Assembly: GCA_030524765.1 (NCBI GenBank)
Contig: JAUNGA010000011.1
Span: 1-44,047 of the forward strand
Length of the DNA: 44,047 nucleotides
From: Bacteroidales bacterium
Lineage (GTDB): Bacteria; Bacteroidota; Bacteroidia; Bacteroidales; Muribaculaceae
Direction: 5' to 3'
Part shown: positions 1 to 7,528 of the stretch, one piece after another
Layout of the letters: each line of letters begins with the position of its first letter
Numbering within the stretch: the first letter of the stretch is position 1
Program-made: the position numbers and the translations under genes
Notes under the pieces: generated by a model
The model's database searches: none
The model's input: only the letters and a program-made list of their open reading frames with translations
What the model was told of the DNA's origin: nothing

Positions 1-40
1 GCTCTATGCCTTAAAAAGTTTTGACGTTGTAAAAATTTAA
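1..40 (+). CDS. Transposase 3' end, ISAs1 family (partial)
   Basis: Bases 2-40 encode LYALKSFDVVKI and a TAA stop. The intact copy ends LYALKSFDVV, so a substitution has removed its stop codon and the next in-frame TAA adds two residues. Only the C-terminus is visible, so whether this copy is intact cannot be judged. Confidence 0.75.
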   Translation, partial: LYALKSFDVVKI

Positions 41-55
41 GATGCGTCAGCCGTG
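1..55 (+). mobile_element. Right end of an upstream ISAs1-family element (cut by window edge)
   Basis: Bases 1-55 match the right end of the complete element (1221-1275): the last transposase codons, then TTAAGATGCGTCAGCCGTG, the right inverted repeat. Two bases differ (A for T at 32, T for A at 36), so this is a second, diverged copy. The rest lies outside the window. Confidence 0.85.
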
Positions 56-85
56 AGTCATCGCCCACGGCTGACGCATCTTAAA
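36..85. repeat. Head-to-tail IS junction: 20-bp perfect inverted repeat
   Basis: Positions 36-55 and 66-85 are exact reverse complements around AGTCATCGCC (56-65). The left arm is the right end of the upstream copy and the right arm is the left end of the intact copy. The palindrome is the two element ends facing each other, so it is not a terminator of a resident gene. Confidence 0.85.
56..65. repeat. Target-site duplication, left copy
   Basis: AGTCATCGCC recurs at 1276-1285 directly after the right terminal repeat. Ten bases lies in the 8-10 bp range usual for ISAs1-family target duplications. Confidence 0.85.
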
Positions 86-91
86 TAAACT

Positions 92-131
92 TAACGGCTG
101 TTGACCAATATAAAACGGTTGATAGCCGTTA
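92..131 (+). promoter_or_regulatory. Imperfect hairpin just before the transposase start
   Basis: TAACGGCT (92-99) pairs with AGCCGTTA (124-131), and pairing continues imperfectly inward to about 106 and 117. The stem ends seven bases before the ATG at 139. In several IS families such leader structures reduce transposase translation from read-through transcripts; that role here is inference. Confidence 0.45.
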
Positions 132-138
132 TTCTGTT

Positions 139-1254
139 ATGACAAACCCACAATCTCCTATCGATTTTTTCGCTTCGGTCAACGACCCGCGAGTAACCCG
201 TACTCAAAAGCACAGCCTTGATTCAATCCTGTTCATATCGCTTTGCGCCGTCATCTGCGGTGCCGAGTCATGGAATGAAATCGAGGACTATGGCAACGCC
301 AAGATTGACTGGCTTGAGAAATTCCTGCACCTGCCCAACGGCATACCCTCGCATGACACTTTCAACCGTGTAATCAGCATGTTAGATCCTAAAGAGCTGA
401 ACGATTCGTTTATCGGGTGGACCAAAAGCATCGCAGAACTCACCGACGGAGAGGTGGTCGCCATAGACGGAAAATGTCTGCGTGGCAGCAGTGATGACGG
501 AACCGGAACATACACGCATCTTGTCAGCGCGTGGGCCTCGGCCAACAACCTGCTGCTGGCGCAGGAAAAGGTCGCGGGCAAGAGCAACGAGATAACGGCA
601 ATACCCAGACTGCTGCGTATCCTGGAGCTTAAAAACTGCATCGTCACCATCGATGCGATGGGCTGTCAACGCGAGATAGCGAAGACAATCATTGAGCGCG
701 GAGCCGACTACATTCTCGCCTTGAAGGGGAATCAAGCCGAAATGCTTGACCGTGTGAGCGGATCTTTCACATATCTTAAGCCTTCGTCACAACACATCAT
801 GGAGAACAGATCGCACGGGAGGGTGGAGTCCAGAATCTGCACCGTAATAACCAATCTTGAAAACATCATCGATAAAGACAGATGGACCGGACTCAAGAGC
901 ATAGTAAGAATCGAGTCACGCTCCCGAGACATCAAAAGCAGCGAGATACATAAGGAAACCCGATATTACCTGTCAAGTCTTGAGGCTGATGCCCAATATA
1001 TTAACCATTCCATACGTACTCATTGGAGTGTAGAGAATCAGCTCCACTGGACTCTCGACGTTGCGTTCGGAGATGATGCCTCACGTAAACAGAAAGACAA
1101 TGCGGCACAGAATTTCTCATTACTGAACCGCATCGGCTTGAACATAATCAAGAATGCCAAAGTCTCATCGATGGGCGTGAAAGGGCACCGGAAGAAAGCC
1201 GGTTGGGACAATGACTACCTGCTCTATGCCTTAAAAAGTTTTGACGTTGTATAA
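139..1254 (+). CDS. ISAs1-family transposase (H-repeat-associated, DDE type)
   Basis: The 371-residue protein catalyses movement of the surrounding element. Family blocks are visible in order: an N-terminal region containing DPRVTRTQKHSLDSIL, the first acidic block VVAIDGKCLRGS (about residues 106-117), the second block VTIDAMGCQREIAKTI followed by GADYILALKGNQ, and the C-terminal block around HWSVENQLHWTLDVAFGDD with the expected catalytic glutamate/aspartate context, then KDNAAQNFSLLNRIGLNIIK. Length is normal for the family (about 350-400) and no frameshift or internal stop is seen. ATG at 139 follows the leader hairpin. The gene ends 21 bases before the right end of the element. Confidence 0.95.
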   Translation: MTNPQSPIDFFASVNDPRVTRTQKHSLDSILFISLCAVICGAESWNEIEDYGNAKIDWLEKFLHLPNGIPSHDTFNRVISMLDPKELNDSFIGWTKSIAELTDGEVVAIDGKCLRGSSDDGTGTYTHLVSAWASANNLLLAQEKVAGKSNEITAIPRLLRILELKNCIVTIDAMGCQREIAKTIIERGADYILALKGNQAEMLDRVSGSFTYLKPSSQHIMENRSHGRVESRICTVITNLENIIDKDRWTGLKSIVRIESRSRDIKSSEIHKETRYYLSSLEADAQYINHSIRTHWSVENQLHWTLDVAFGDDASRKQKDNAAQNFSLLNRIGLNIIKNAKVSSMGVKGHRKKAGWDNDYLLYALKSFDVV

Positions 1255-1275
1255 AATTAAGATGCGTCAGCCGTG

Positions 1276-1285
1276 AGTCATCGCC
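1276..1285. repeat. Target-site duplication, right copy
   Basis: AGTCATCGCC directly follows the right terminal repeat and is identical to 56-65. Confidence 0.85.
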
Positions 1286-1294
1286 CACCTTGTG

Positions 1295-1325
1295 TTGGTC
1301 ATTTGTCAACTTTTAATTATCTTTG
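1295..1325 (+). promoter_or_regulatory. Promoter of the inositol-lipid operon
   Basis: TATCTTTG at 1318-1325 matches the Bacteroidetes -7 consensus TAnnTTTG. TTG at 1295-1297 lies 20 bases upstream, the usual spacing to the -33 element. The -33 element starts only ten bases after the IS target duplication, so anything further upstream is now IS sequence. The first gene starts at 1384. Confidence 0.7.
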
Positions 1326-1383
1326 CAGATTGAACGGACCGTCAACAGCGGTCGGTGCATAGATAAACCAACCATAATCCGCC

Positions 1384-2250
1384 ATGGCTGATATAAAGAT
1401 CACCGGTGTCATGCGGGCGGGCACTTTCTCGCCCAACCATATAGGCAATGACGCAGCCATTTTCAACATAGTGGCCGAGCAGCTGCGCAAACGCGGCTGT
1501 GAGGTCAATACATATTCAGAGGAGCAGTTTGTGCAGGGCGCGGGCAACGATGCCCGCATCATCCTCAACATGTGTCGCGAGCCCCGCTCGCTGGCGTTGC
1601 TGCAGAAGCTGGAAGACCGCGGCGCGCTGGTCATCAACTCGGGCTACGGCATCGAGAACTGCACCCGCGAGCGGATGACACGCATCCTGATCGGGTCGGG
1701 CATACCCTACCCCGACAGCCTGATGGTAAATACCGACGAGGTAGTCAAAGACCGCATCGCCAAGGCCGGATTCAACAACGGGTGCTGGGTAAAGCGCGGC
1801 GACCTGCACACCATGCACCGCGAAGACGTGAGCTATGCCCGACATGCCCAGGAAGCGCAGGAGATACTGCAGGAATACTTTTTACGCGGCATGAAACGCG
1901 CCGTCATCAGCCGCCATATAGAGGGCGAGATGATCAAATTCTACGGTGTGACGGGCTCGAATTTCTTCTATTGGTTCTACCCCTTTGACCGGGCGCAATC
2001 GCGTATAGGCGCCGACCAGGCCGCCAAACCTGTCCACACGCCGTTTGACGTGGAATCACTCAAGCAGATCTGCGCCAAAGCCGCCGACATCCTCGACGTG
2101 AAAATATATGGCGGTGACTGCATCATCACCCGCGAGGGCGAAATACGCATAATCGACTTTGACGACTGGCCATCGTTTGCGCCCTGCCGCACCGAAGCCG
2201 GCCCCGTCATCGCCCGCATGATCATGAACGAAATCAAAAAACACGCCTGA
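1384..2250 (+). CDS. ATP-grasp domain protein, first gene of the inositol-lipid operon
   Basis: The 288-residue soluble protein has ATP-grasp hallmarks: an N-terminal alpha/beta region (about 1-95) of the kind seen before RimK-like folds, a likely nucleotide-contacting lysine in CWVKRGD (about 137-143), the strand-turn RHIEGEMIKFYGV, and the acidic metal-binding segment IIDFDDWPSFAPC near the C-terminus. Family members use ATP to make acyl-phosphate intermediates (ligases) or, in ITPK-type enzymes, phosphorylate inositol phosphates. The substrate here is unknown. It is separated by two bases from the PgpA-like gene, so cotranslation with lipid genes is likely. A role in modifying or phosphorylating the inositol headgroup is a hypothesis only. 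No signal peptide or membrane segment is evident. Confidence 0.75.
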   Translation: MADIKITGVMRAGTFSPNHIGNDAAIFNIVAEQLRKRGCEVNTYSEEQFVQGAGNDARIILNMCREPRSLALLQKLEDRGALVINSGYGIENCTRERMTRILIGSGIPYPDSLMVNTDEVVKDRIAKAGFNNGCWVKRGDLHTMHREDVSYARHAQEAQEILQEYFLRGMKRAVISRHIEGEMIKFYGVTGSNFFYWFYPFDRAQSRIGADQAAKPVHTPFDVESLKQICAKAADILDVKIYGGDCIITREGEIRIIDFDDWPSFAPCRTEAGPVIARMIMNEIKKHA

Positions 2251-2252
2251 CA

Positions 2253-2762
2253 ATGACCGATAACAGACATTTCGCACTGCTGCCCCGGCTGATCGCCACG
2301 ACGCTCGGCTGCGGCTACTGGCCCTGGGGGCCCGGCACCGCCGGTGCCATATTCGGCATGCTCGTCTGGATGCCGCTGGCGCTTATCCCGTCGACGGCGA
2401 CCGTAGTGCTTATTACTGTCGGTCTGATAGTGGTATTCACCGCTCTGGGCATATGGTCGGCCGGAGTGGCCGAACGCTATTGGGGCCCCGATCCCTCGCG
2501 CGTAGTCATCGACGAGACCGTGGGCCAGTGGATCACGATGCTGCCTATGGCCTCGTTGGCCGGCAGCAGTCTCGCCTGCGGACGCCTGTGGACGGCAGCA
2601 GCCCTGTCGCTGATACTTTTCAGATTCTTTGACATCGTCAAGCCATTGGGCGTCAGACGCATGGAACAGCTACCGCGCGGCACTGGCATAATGGCCGACG
2701 ACATTCTGGCAGGCGTCTACGGAGCCATTATCCTGCAACTGATTATAACATTTGCGTTCTAA
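2253..2762 (+). CDS. PgpA-family phosphatase, probable phosphatidylinositol-phosphate phosphatase
   Basis: The 169-residue membrane protein carries all PgpA signatures: GYWPWGPGTAGA near the N-terminus, VVIDETVGQW in the middle, and FRFFDIVKPLGVRRMEQLP followed by GTGIMADDILAGVYGA at the C-terminus. PgpA enzymes remove the terminal phosphate from phosphatidylglycerophosphate. In the characterised Bacteroides inositol-lipid locus a phosphatase is responsible for converting phosphatidylinositol phosphate to phosphatidylinositol, and the operon context favours that role here. A general phosphatidylglycerophosphatase role cannot be excluded. Three to four hydrophobic segments are visible. Its TAA stop directly abuts the ATG of the next gene. 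Confidence 0.85.
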   Translation: MTDNRHFALLPRLIATTLGCGYWPWGPGTAGAIFGMLVWMPLALIPSTATVVLITVGLIVVFTALGIWSAGVAERYWGPDPSRVVIDETVGQWITMLPMASLAGSSLACGRLWTAAALSLILFRFFDIVKPLGVRRMEQLPRGTGIMADDILAGVYGAIILQLIITFAF

Positions 2763-3299
2763 ATGGAATTTATCGAAAAAGCAAAAGACAAGCTGGTAAG
2801 CGGAGGCGGCATCTTCACCTTTCTTCGCTCGTCGATATCGTCGCAGATATCGTCGTGGATCGACATGGGCACGAGCTTTGTGTTCTTTGCATGGGTATTC
2901 TTCGCGCTCGACGATTTCTGGCGCTCGATGCTGTCGGTAGCCGTTGGCGCCGTCTGTGGCGGCGTGGTCAACTGCTGTATCAACTACCGCTTTACATTCC
3001 ATGCCACAGGCCAGCCGGTCAAATCCGTGGCCGTCAAATACGCCATGGTGTGGATAGGCAGCCTGCTGCTCAATATGTATGGCACGACACTGTTTGGCAA
3101 TCTGTTGTCGCGCTGGCATTTCCTGCTCGACATGGGATTCACGCCCGACGGCATTTTCGCAACCTCGCGCCTGACCATCTCACTTATCGTGTCGTTGGCC
3201 TGGAATTTTGTGTTACAGCGCAATTTTGTCTACCGTCCGTCGGCTTTTGACTCCTATGCGATACGTTTTATAGATTTCTTCAGTCCGCACCGCGGCTGA
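2763..3299 (+). CDS. GtrA-like multi-pass membrane protein
   Basis: The 178-residue protein has four hydrophobic stretches (about 36-50, 57-74, 92-110, 133-152) and GtrA-like marks: a positively flanked N-terminal segment FLRSSISSQISSWIDMGTSF, the NxxINYRFTF turn, and a late WNFVLQRNFVYR block. GtrA proteins are thought to help move lipid-linked sugars or lipids across the inner membrane. In this operon it might move an inositol lipid or a glycosylated product, but no direct evidence is visible. The ATG immediately follows the preceding stop codon. A 46-base AT-rich gap precedes the next gene. Confidence 0.75.
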   Translation: MEFIEKAKDKLVSGGGIFTFLRSSISSQISSWIDMGTSFVFFAWVFFALDDFWRSMLSVAVGAVCGGVVNCCINYRFTFHATGQPVKSVAVKYAMVWIGSLLLNMYGTTLFGNLLSRWHFLLDMGFTPDGIFATSRLTISLIVSLAWNFVLQRNFVYRPSAFDSYAIRFIDFFSPHRG

Positions 3300-3345
3300 C
3301 CACACTCAAGCAACCAACCACTCACATTATATATAATAATATATC

Positions 3346-4038
3346 ATGCAATCTCAAAGTACTTTCAAACGTTGCCGCGACGGCCTTCAGCAAGGCATTT
3401 ATATGGTCATCAACCCGCTGGTGCGGCTGATGATCAAGTGCGGCATCACTCCCAATATCGTCACCACCATCGGTCTGCTCGGCAACCTGGCCGCGGCTGC
3501 CGTATTTGCCTACGCGGCTCTCATATACACTCCCGGCGAATACCACTGGGGACTCGTCACCCTGGCCGGCGCCCTGATCATAGGCTTCTCGCTCTTTGAC
3601 ATGCTCGACGGTCAGGTTGCACGTCTCGGCGGCATGACATCGACATTCGGCGCGCTCTACGACTCGGTGCTCGACCGTTATTGCGAGCTCTTCTCGCTGG
3701 GTGCCATTGCATTCTATCTCATCAACACGGGTTATGCTGTCGGAGCGCTGATCACCTTCCTCGCCCTTGTCGGCTCGATCATGGTGAGCTATGTGCGCGC
3801 CCGCGCCGAGGGCCTTGACATAGAGTGCAAGGTAGGCTTCATGCAGCGCCCCGAGCGAGTGGTGGTCACCAGCCTCGCCGCGTTGATCACAGGTCTGACA
3901 GGCATGTTCGGCGATCCCAACGGCTTTGACCCGATGATCATACTTATCGTGGCTATGGCAATCATCGCCGTATTTGCCAATATCACAGCATTCGCACGTG
4001 TAGCACACTGTCACCGTGCACTGAACGACCGCAAATGA
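3346..4038 (+). CDS. CDP-alcohol phosphatidyltransferase, probable phosphatidylinositol-phosphate synthase
   Basis: The 230-residue membrane enzyme carries the complete family motif D-x2-D-G-x2-A-R-x8-G-x3-D-x3-D with D85, D88, G89, A92, R93, G102, D106 and D110, all in place. These aspartates hold the divalent metals and activate the acceptor alcohol. Next to myo-inositol-phosphate synthase and a PgpA-type phosphatase, the likely reaction is CDP-diacylglycerol plus inositol phosphate giving phosphatidylinositol phosphate, as in the Bacteroides thetaiotaomicron pathway. Several hydrophobic segments flank the motif. The last codons overlap the next gene by ATGA, which suggests translational coupling. 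A phosphatidylglycerophosphate-type specificity cannot be excluded from sequence alone. Confidence 0.85.
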   Translation: MQSQSTFKRCRDGLQQGIYMVINPLVRLMIKCGITPNIVTTIGLLGNLAAAAVFAYAALIYTPGEYHWGLVTLAGALIIGFSLFDMLDGQVARLGGMTSTFGALYDSVLDRYCELFSLGAIAFYLINTGYAVGALITFLALVGSIMVSYVRARAEGLDIECKVGFMQRPERVVVTSLAALITGLTGMFGDPNGFDPMIILIVAMAIIAVFANITAFARVAHCHRALNDRK

Positions 4039-4976
4039 TGCTGAAAAGACACACTGCCCCCACACGCCGCGAATCAGTACTGATGGTCGTGTGCCTGATC
4101 GTGTGGCTGTCGGTGACAGCCGCGTTTGTCGGCTTCCGCACCGAACACATCTATCTGGCTCTGCTGCTGGCCGCACTGTTCTTTGCCTCGGGCATGACGA
4201 GGCGACTGGTCGTGGCGCTGATACCGTTTGCCGTCTTCGGCATCAGCTATGACTGGATGAATATCGTGCCAAATTACCATGTCAATCCCGTCGACATCCG
4301 CGGGCTCTATGAAAGTGAGCTCAGCCTCTTCGGCATAGTCACCGAAGGCGGCATATTGACTCCCAACGAATTCTTTGCCATACATCATTCGGCCATTGCC
4401 GATGCGATGGCCGGTTTTTTCTATCTCTGCTGGGTACCTGTGCCCATAGCGTTCGGCTTGTGGCTCTACTACGACGGACAACGGCGTGAATATCTGCACT
4501 TCGCTCTGGTATTCCTGCTCGTCAATCTGCTCGGATTCACATTCTATTACATACATCCGGCAGCACCGCCGTGGTATGTGGCCTCGCATGGCTTCGAGAT
4601 GATTGAGGGTACGCCCGGCGAAGTGGCAGGCCTGGGCCGATTCGACGAAATGACCGGTCTGGGTATCTTCCACGCCCTATATGCACGCAATGCCAACGTC
4701 TTTGCCGCACTGCCCTCGCTACACTCGGCCTATATGCTCGTCGCATTCATATACGCGTTGCGGGCACGCTGTCCGATGTGGATGCGCATCGCATGCGCCG
4801 TAATCTGCCTGGGGATCTGGTTCACAGCAGTCTACTCGTCGCACCACTATATCATAGACGTGCTGAGCGGCATCGGCTGCACCCTGCTGGGCTATGCCCT
4901 GTTTGAGTATGTGCTGATGCGCATACCGGCTTTCGCACGTTTCATCAACCGTTACACCAACTATATAAGCGCCTGA
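4035..4976 (+). CDS. AUR1/PAP2-type inositol phosphorylceramide synthase
   Basis: The 313-residue polytopic membrane protein has PAP2-superfamily catalytic blocks of the AUR1 subtype: [11 protein letters not shown], then PSLHSA (H230), then [12 protein letters not shown] with H271 and D275 forming the H-x3-D pair. The APPWY block and PSLHS are characteristic of fungal AUR1 and its bacterial relatives, which transfer phosphoinositol from phosphatidylinositol to ceramide. That fits the operon and implies the organism makes sphingolipids; no sphingolipid-backbone genes are in this window. It starts with ATG ATG, overlapping the stop of the preceding gene. The next gene begins four bases after its stop. 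Confidence 0.85.
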   Translation: MMLKRHTAPTRRESVLMVVCLIVWLSVTAAFVGFRTEHIYLALLLAALFFASGMTRRLVVALIPFAVFGISYDWMNIVPNYHVNPVDIRGLYESELSLFGIVTEGGILTPNEFFAIHHSAIADAMAGFFYLCWVPVPIAFGLWLYYDGQRREYLHFALVFLLVNLLGFTFYYIHPAAPPWYVASHGFEMIEGTPGEVAGLGRFDEMTGLGIFHALYARNANVFAALPSLHSAYMLVAFIYALRARCPMWMRIACAVICLGIWFTAVYSSHHYIIDVLSGIGCTLLGYALFEYVLMRIPAFARFINRYTNYISA

Positions 4977-4980
4977 CATC

Positions 4981-5919
4981 ATGTTTGTAGACCTAAAGCG
5001 ACAATATCGGCAATCTCTCAAATCTTATGACACCGAGGAGGGTATCGATCTCGCATTCTACAGGCCGATCGGTTTCGCATGGGCCTACCTCTTCCGCCGT
5101 CTTGGCGTGACGCCAAACGCAGTCACCATCGCCTCGATATTTCTCGGAGTAGGTGCCGGCATAATGTTCTACTACAACAATCTATGGGTCAACGTCATCG
5201 GCATGTTGCTGCTAATATGGGCAAACTCGTTTGACAGCTGCGACGGCCAGCTGGCCCGTATGACGGGCCAATACTCAAAACTGGGGCGCATACTCGACGG
5301 TCTGAGCGGCGACCTGTGGTTTGCCACCATATATATAGCTATCTGTCTGCGCGAGAACGTCACATCAGACTTCTTCTCGGCTCATCCATGGCTGATATGG
5401 ACCATAGCCGTCATCACCGGCATCTGCCATGCCAAACAGGCAGCGATGGCCGACTATTATCGTCAGTTTCATCTTTATTTTGTCAAGGGCGAGGGCGGCA
5501 GCGAGCTCGAGCATGCATCCGAGCTCGAGGCAAGACTTGCCGAGCTGTCGTGGAGCCGCAATTTCTGGCGCAAACTCACCATGACATTCTACACCAAATA
5601 TACCGTCAACCAGGAGGCCTGGACTCCGGCCATGCAGCGACTGCGCGCCGAGATAGCCCGACGCTGGCCCGACGGCCGACTTCCGGCCGACTTCCGTCAC
5701 GACTTCCGCATGGCGTCACTGCCGTTGATGAAGTACACCAACATCCTGTCATTCAACTGGCGCACTATCATTCTGTTCACTTCATTGTTTGTGCGCATGC
5801 CATGGATCTACTTTGCCTTTGAGCTAATAGTGCTCAATGTACTGCTCGTTTACATGATGCATCGCCACGAGTCGATATGCCGCCGATTCACAATACTGCT
5901 TGAGGACGGCAAATACTGA
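4981..5919 (+). CDS. Second CDP-alcohol phosphatidyltransferase, with a variant active-site motif
   Basis: The 312-residue membrane protein has an N-terminal CDP-alcohol phosphatidyltransferase domain: D85, D88, G89, A92, R93, G102 and D106 fit the consensus, but the fourth aspartate is shifted: position 110 is glycine and aspartate is at 111 (ILDGLSGDLWF). That fourth aspartate is the presumed catalytic base in characterised members, so activity or geometry may differ. A long polar, charged segment (about 165-250) separates the motif from a hydrophobic C-terminus. It may use a different acceptor from the canonical enzyme encoded at 3346. It follows the PAP2 gene by four bases and is the last gene before the separately promoted MIPS gene. 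Confidence 0.75.
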   Translation: MFVDLKRQYRQSLKSYDTEEGIDLAFYRPIGFAWAYLFRRLGVTPNAVTIASIFLGVGAGIMFYYNNLWVNVIGMLLLIWANSFDSCDGQLARMTGQYSKLGRILDGLSGDLWFATIYIAICLRENVTSDFFSAHPWLIWTIAVITGICHAKQAAMADYYRQFHLYFVKGEGGSELEHASELEARLAELSWSRNFWRKLTMTFYTKYTVNQEAWTPAMQRLRAEIARRWPDGRLPADFRHDFRMASLPLMKYTNILSFNWRTIILFTSLFVRMPWIYFAFELIVLNVLLVYMMHRHESICRRFTILLEDGKY

Positions 5920-5975
5920 CAATCAGCTTTATTTCGGCGCATAGCGCGATTAACTTGCGTTAACAATAGAACTAT

Positions 5976-6044
5976 AAAAAATATGCAAATTTCGCAAACA
6001 TTAACCATTCGAGCGAATATTTATGTATATTTTGCATATTTTTT
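5976..6044. repeat. AT-rich inverted repeat upstream of the MIPS promoter
   Basis: AAAAAATATGCAAA (5976-5989) is the perfect complement of TTTGCATATTTTTT (6031-6044). Further imperfect pairing of TTTCGC with GCGAA extends inward. It ends 22 bases before the MIPS -33 element. The T-rich right arm could terminate the upstream operon, or the palindrome could be a protein-binding site. Nothing else is seen in 5920-6066. Confidence 0.6.
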
Positions 6045-6066
6045 GATTGTTTAAACTAAAATCTTT

Positions 6067-6096
6067 TTTGCAATTCAGAAATTATCTCTACTTTTG
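6067..6096 (+). promoter_or_regulatory. Promoter of the MIPS gene
   Basis: TTTG (6067-6070), 18 bases, then TACTTTTG (6089-6096) is a near-ideal Bacteroidetes promoter. Transcription would start near 6103, giving a leader of about 85 bases and allowing MIPS expression separately from the upstream lipid genes. Confidence 0.75.
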
Positions 6097-6189
6097 GAGG
6101 CTGAAAGCAGACAGCCGCCCCGGTGGCTTGTCGCAATAGCTCTGAAATTAAATCTATACAATAATAACTAATCAAAACGTTATTTGACA

Positions 6190-7497
6190 ATGGCTCAAAG
6201 CAAAGTAAAACCCGCTGAAGGCAAACTCGGTGTGCTCGTCGTTGGTAACGGCGCTGTCGCAACAACCTTCATGACTGGTGTGCTCATGACTCGCAAAGGT
6301 CTCGCAAAACCCGTCGGCTCTATGACCCAGTACGATAAAATCCGCGTGGGCAAAGGCGCAGACAAAAAATATCTGAAATACGACGAAATCGTGCCCATGA
6401 CCAAACTCGATGACATCGTCTTCGGCACCTGGGACGTTTATCCCGAAAACTCTTACGAAGCAGCTATCAAGGCTGAAGTTCTCAAAGAGAAAGACATCGA
6501 GCCCGTAAAAGACGAGCTCATCGCCATCAAACCGATGAAAGCCGCTTTTGACCACGAGTACGCAAAACGTCTCGACGGCGACAACATCATGGTGGGTAAG
6601 ACCCGCTGGGAAATGGCCGAGCAGCTGCGTCAGGATATCCGCGACTTCAAAGCCAAGACCGGTGTTGACCGCGTAGTTGTGCTCTGGGCCGCTTCGACCG
6701 AGGTTTACGTGCCCGTCGACGAGAAGGTACACGCAACCGTCGAGTCTCTCGAGGCTGCTATGAAGGCTGACGACCGCGAACATATCGCTCCCTCGATGTG
6801 CTATGCCTACGCAGCCCTGCAGGAAGGTGCTCCCTTCATCATGGGTGCCCCCAACACCACCGTTGATATCCCCGCAATGTGGGAGCTCAGCGAGAAGACC
6901 GGCATGCCCATCGCAGGCAAGGACTTCAAGACCGGCCAGACTCTTGTAAAGTCAGGTTTCGCCCCCATCATCGGCACCCGTTGCCTGGGTCTGAACGGTT
7001 GGTTCTCGACCAACATCCTCGGCAACCGCGACGGTCTGGTACTCGACGAGCCCGCCAACTTCCGCACCAAAGAGGTTTCGAAGCTCTCTACCCTTGAGTC
7101 GATCCTCGTGCCCGAGAACCAGCCTGATCTCTACACCGACTACTATCACAAGGTACGCATCAACTACTATCCCCCGCGCAACGATAACAAAGAGGGCTGG
7201 GACAACATCGATATCTTCGGCTGGATGGGCTATCCCATGCAGATCAAGATCAACTTCCTCTGCCGCGACTCTATCCTCGCAGCTCCCCTCTGCCTCGACC
7301 TCGTACTGCTGAGCGATCTCGCAGCCCGTGCAGGCCGTCACGGCATCCAGCGCTTCCTCTCGTTCTTCCTCAAGAGCCCGATGCACGACTATACCCAGGG
7401 CGAGGTGCCTGTAAACCACCTCTTCCAGCAGTATGTCATGCTCAAGAACGCCATCCGCGAGATGGGCGGCTATGAGGCTGACGAAGAGATCGATTGA
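6190..7497 (+). CDS. ino1: myo-inositol-1(3)-phosphate synthase (MIPS)
   Basis: The 435-residue cytosolic NAD-dependent enzyme cyclises glucose-6-phosphate to myo-inositol phosphate. Visible marks are the N-terminal Rossmann segment VLVVGNGAVATTF (about 15-27), DRVVVLWAASTEVYVP, the conserved core block around GKDFKTGQTLVKSGFAP, the region NILGNRDG, and the C-terminal SPMHDYTQGEVPVNHLF. Length is as in other Bacteroidetes MIPS (about 430). ATG at 6190 is preferred over an in-frame TTG at 6184. It supplies the headgroup precursor for the preceding lipid genes and is followed by a terminator. Highly biased, uniform codon use suggests good expression. Confidence 0.93.
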   Translation: MAQSKVKPAEGKLGVLVVGNGAVATTFMTGVLMTRKGLAKPVGSMTQYDKIRVGKGADKKYLKYDEIVPMTKLDDIVFGTWDVYPENSYEAAIKAEVLKEKDIEPVKDELIAIKPMKAAFDHEYAKRLDGDNIMVGKTRWEMAEQLRQDIRDFKAKTGVDRVVVLWAASTEVYVPVDEKVHATVESLEAAMKADDREHIAPSMCYAYAALQEGAPFIMGAPNTTVDIPAMWELSEKTGMPIAGKDFKTGQTLVKSGFAPIIGTRCLGLNGWFSTNILGNRDGLVLDEPANFRTKEVSKLSTLESILVPENQPDLYTDYYHKVRINYYPPRNDNKEGWDNIDIFGWMGYPMQIKINFLCRDSILAAPLCLDLVLLSDLAARAGRHGIQRFLSFFLKSPMHDYTQGEVPVNHLFQQYVMLKNAIREMGGYEADEEID

Positions 7498-7528
7498 TCT
7501 ACATACAACCTTCCAAAACCTTATAAAC

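Larger units (their letters stand above)
66..1275 (+). mobile_element. Complete ISAs1-family insertion sequence, 1210 bp
   Basis: The left end CACGGCTGACGCATCTTAA (66-84) is the perfect 19-bp reverse complement of the right end TTAAGATGCGTCAGCCGTG (1257-1275). The element is flanked on both sides by the 10-bp duplication AGTCATCGCC and holds one full-length transposase gene with the DDE-type blocks intact. Length, terminal repeats and duplication size all fit the ISAs1 family. It lies immediately upstream of the promoter of the inositol-lipid genes, in the same orientation. It appears potentially active. Confidence 0.93.

Noticed and set aside
36-85. Strong hairpin as a rho-independent terminator
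   Set aside because: It is exactly the two facing IS ends and the target duplication, and no T-run follows.
1572-1988. 138-residue plus-strand frame within the ATP-grasp gene
   Set aside because: Out-of-frame shadow, very arginine/histidine-rich, no start signal.
3322-4176. 284-residue minus-strand reading frame
   Set aside because: Antisense to the CDP-alcohol transferase and PAP2 genes; cysteine/histidine-rich nonsense-like composition.
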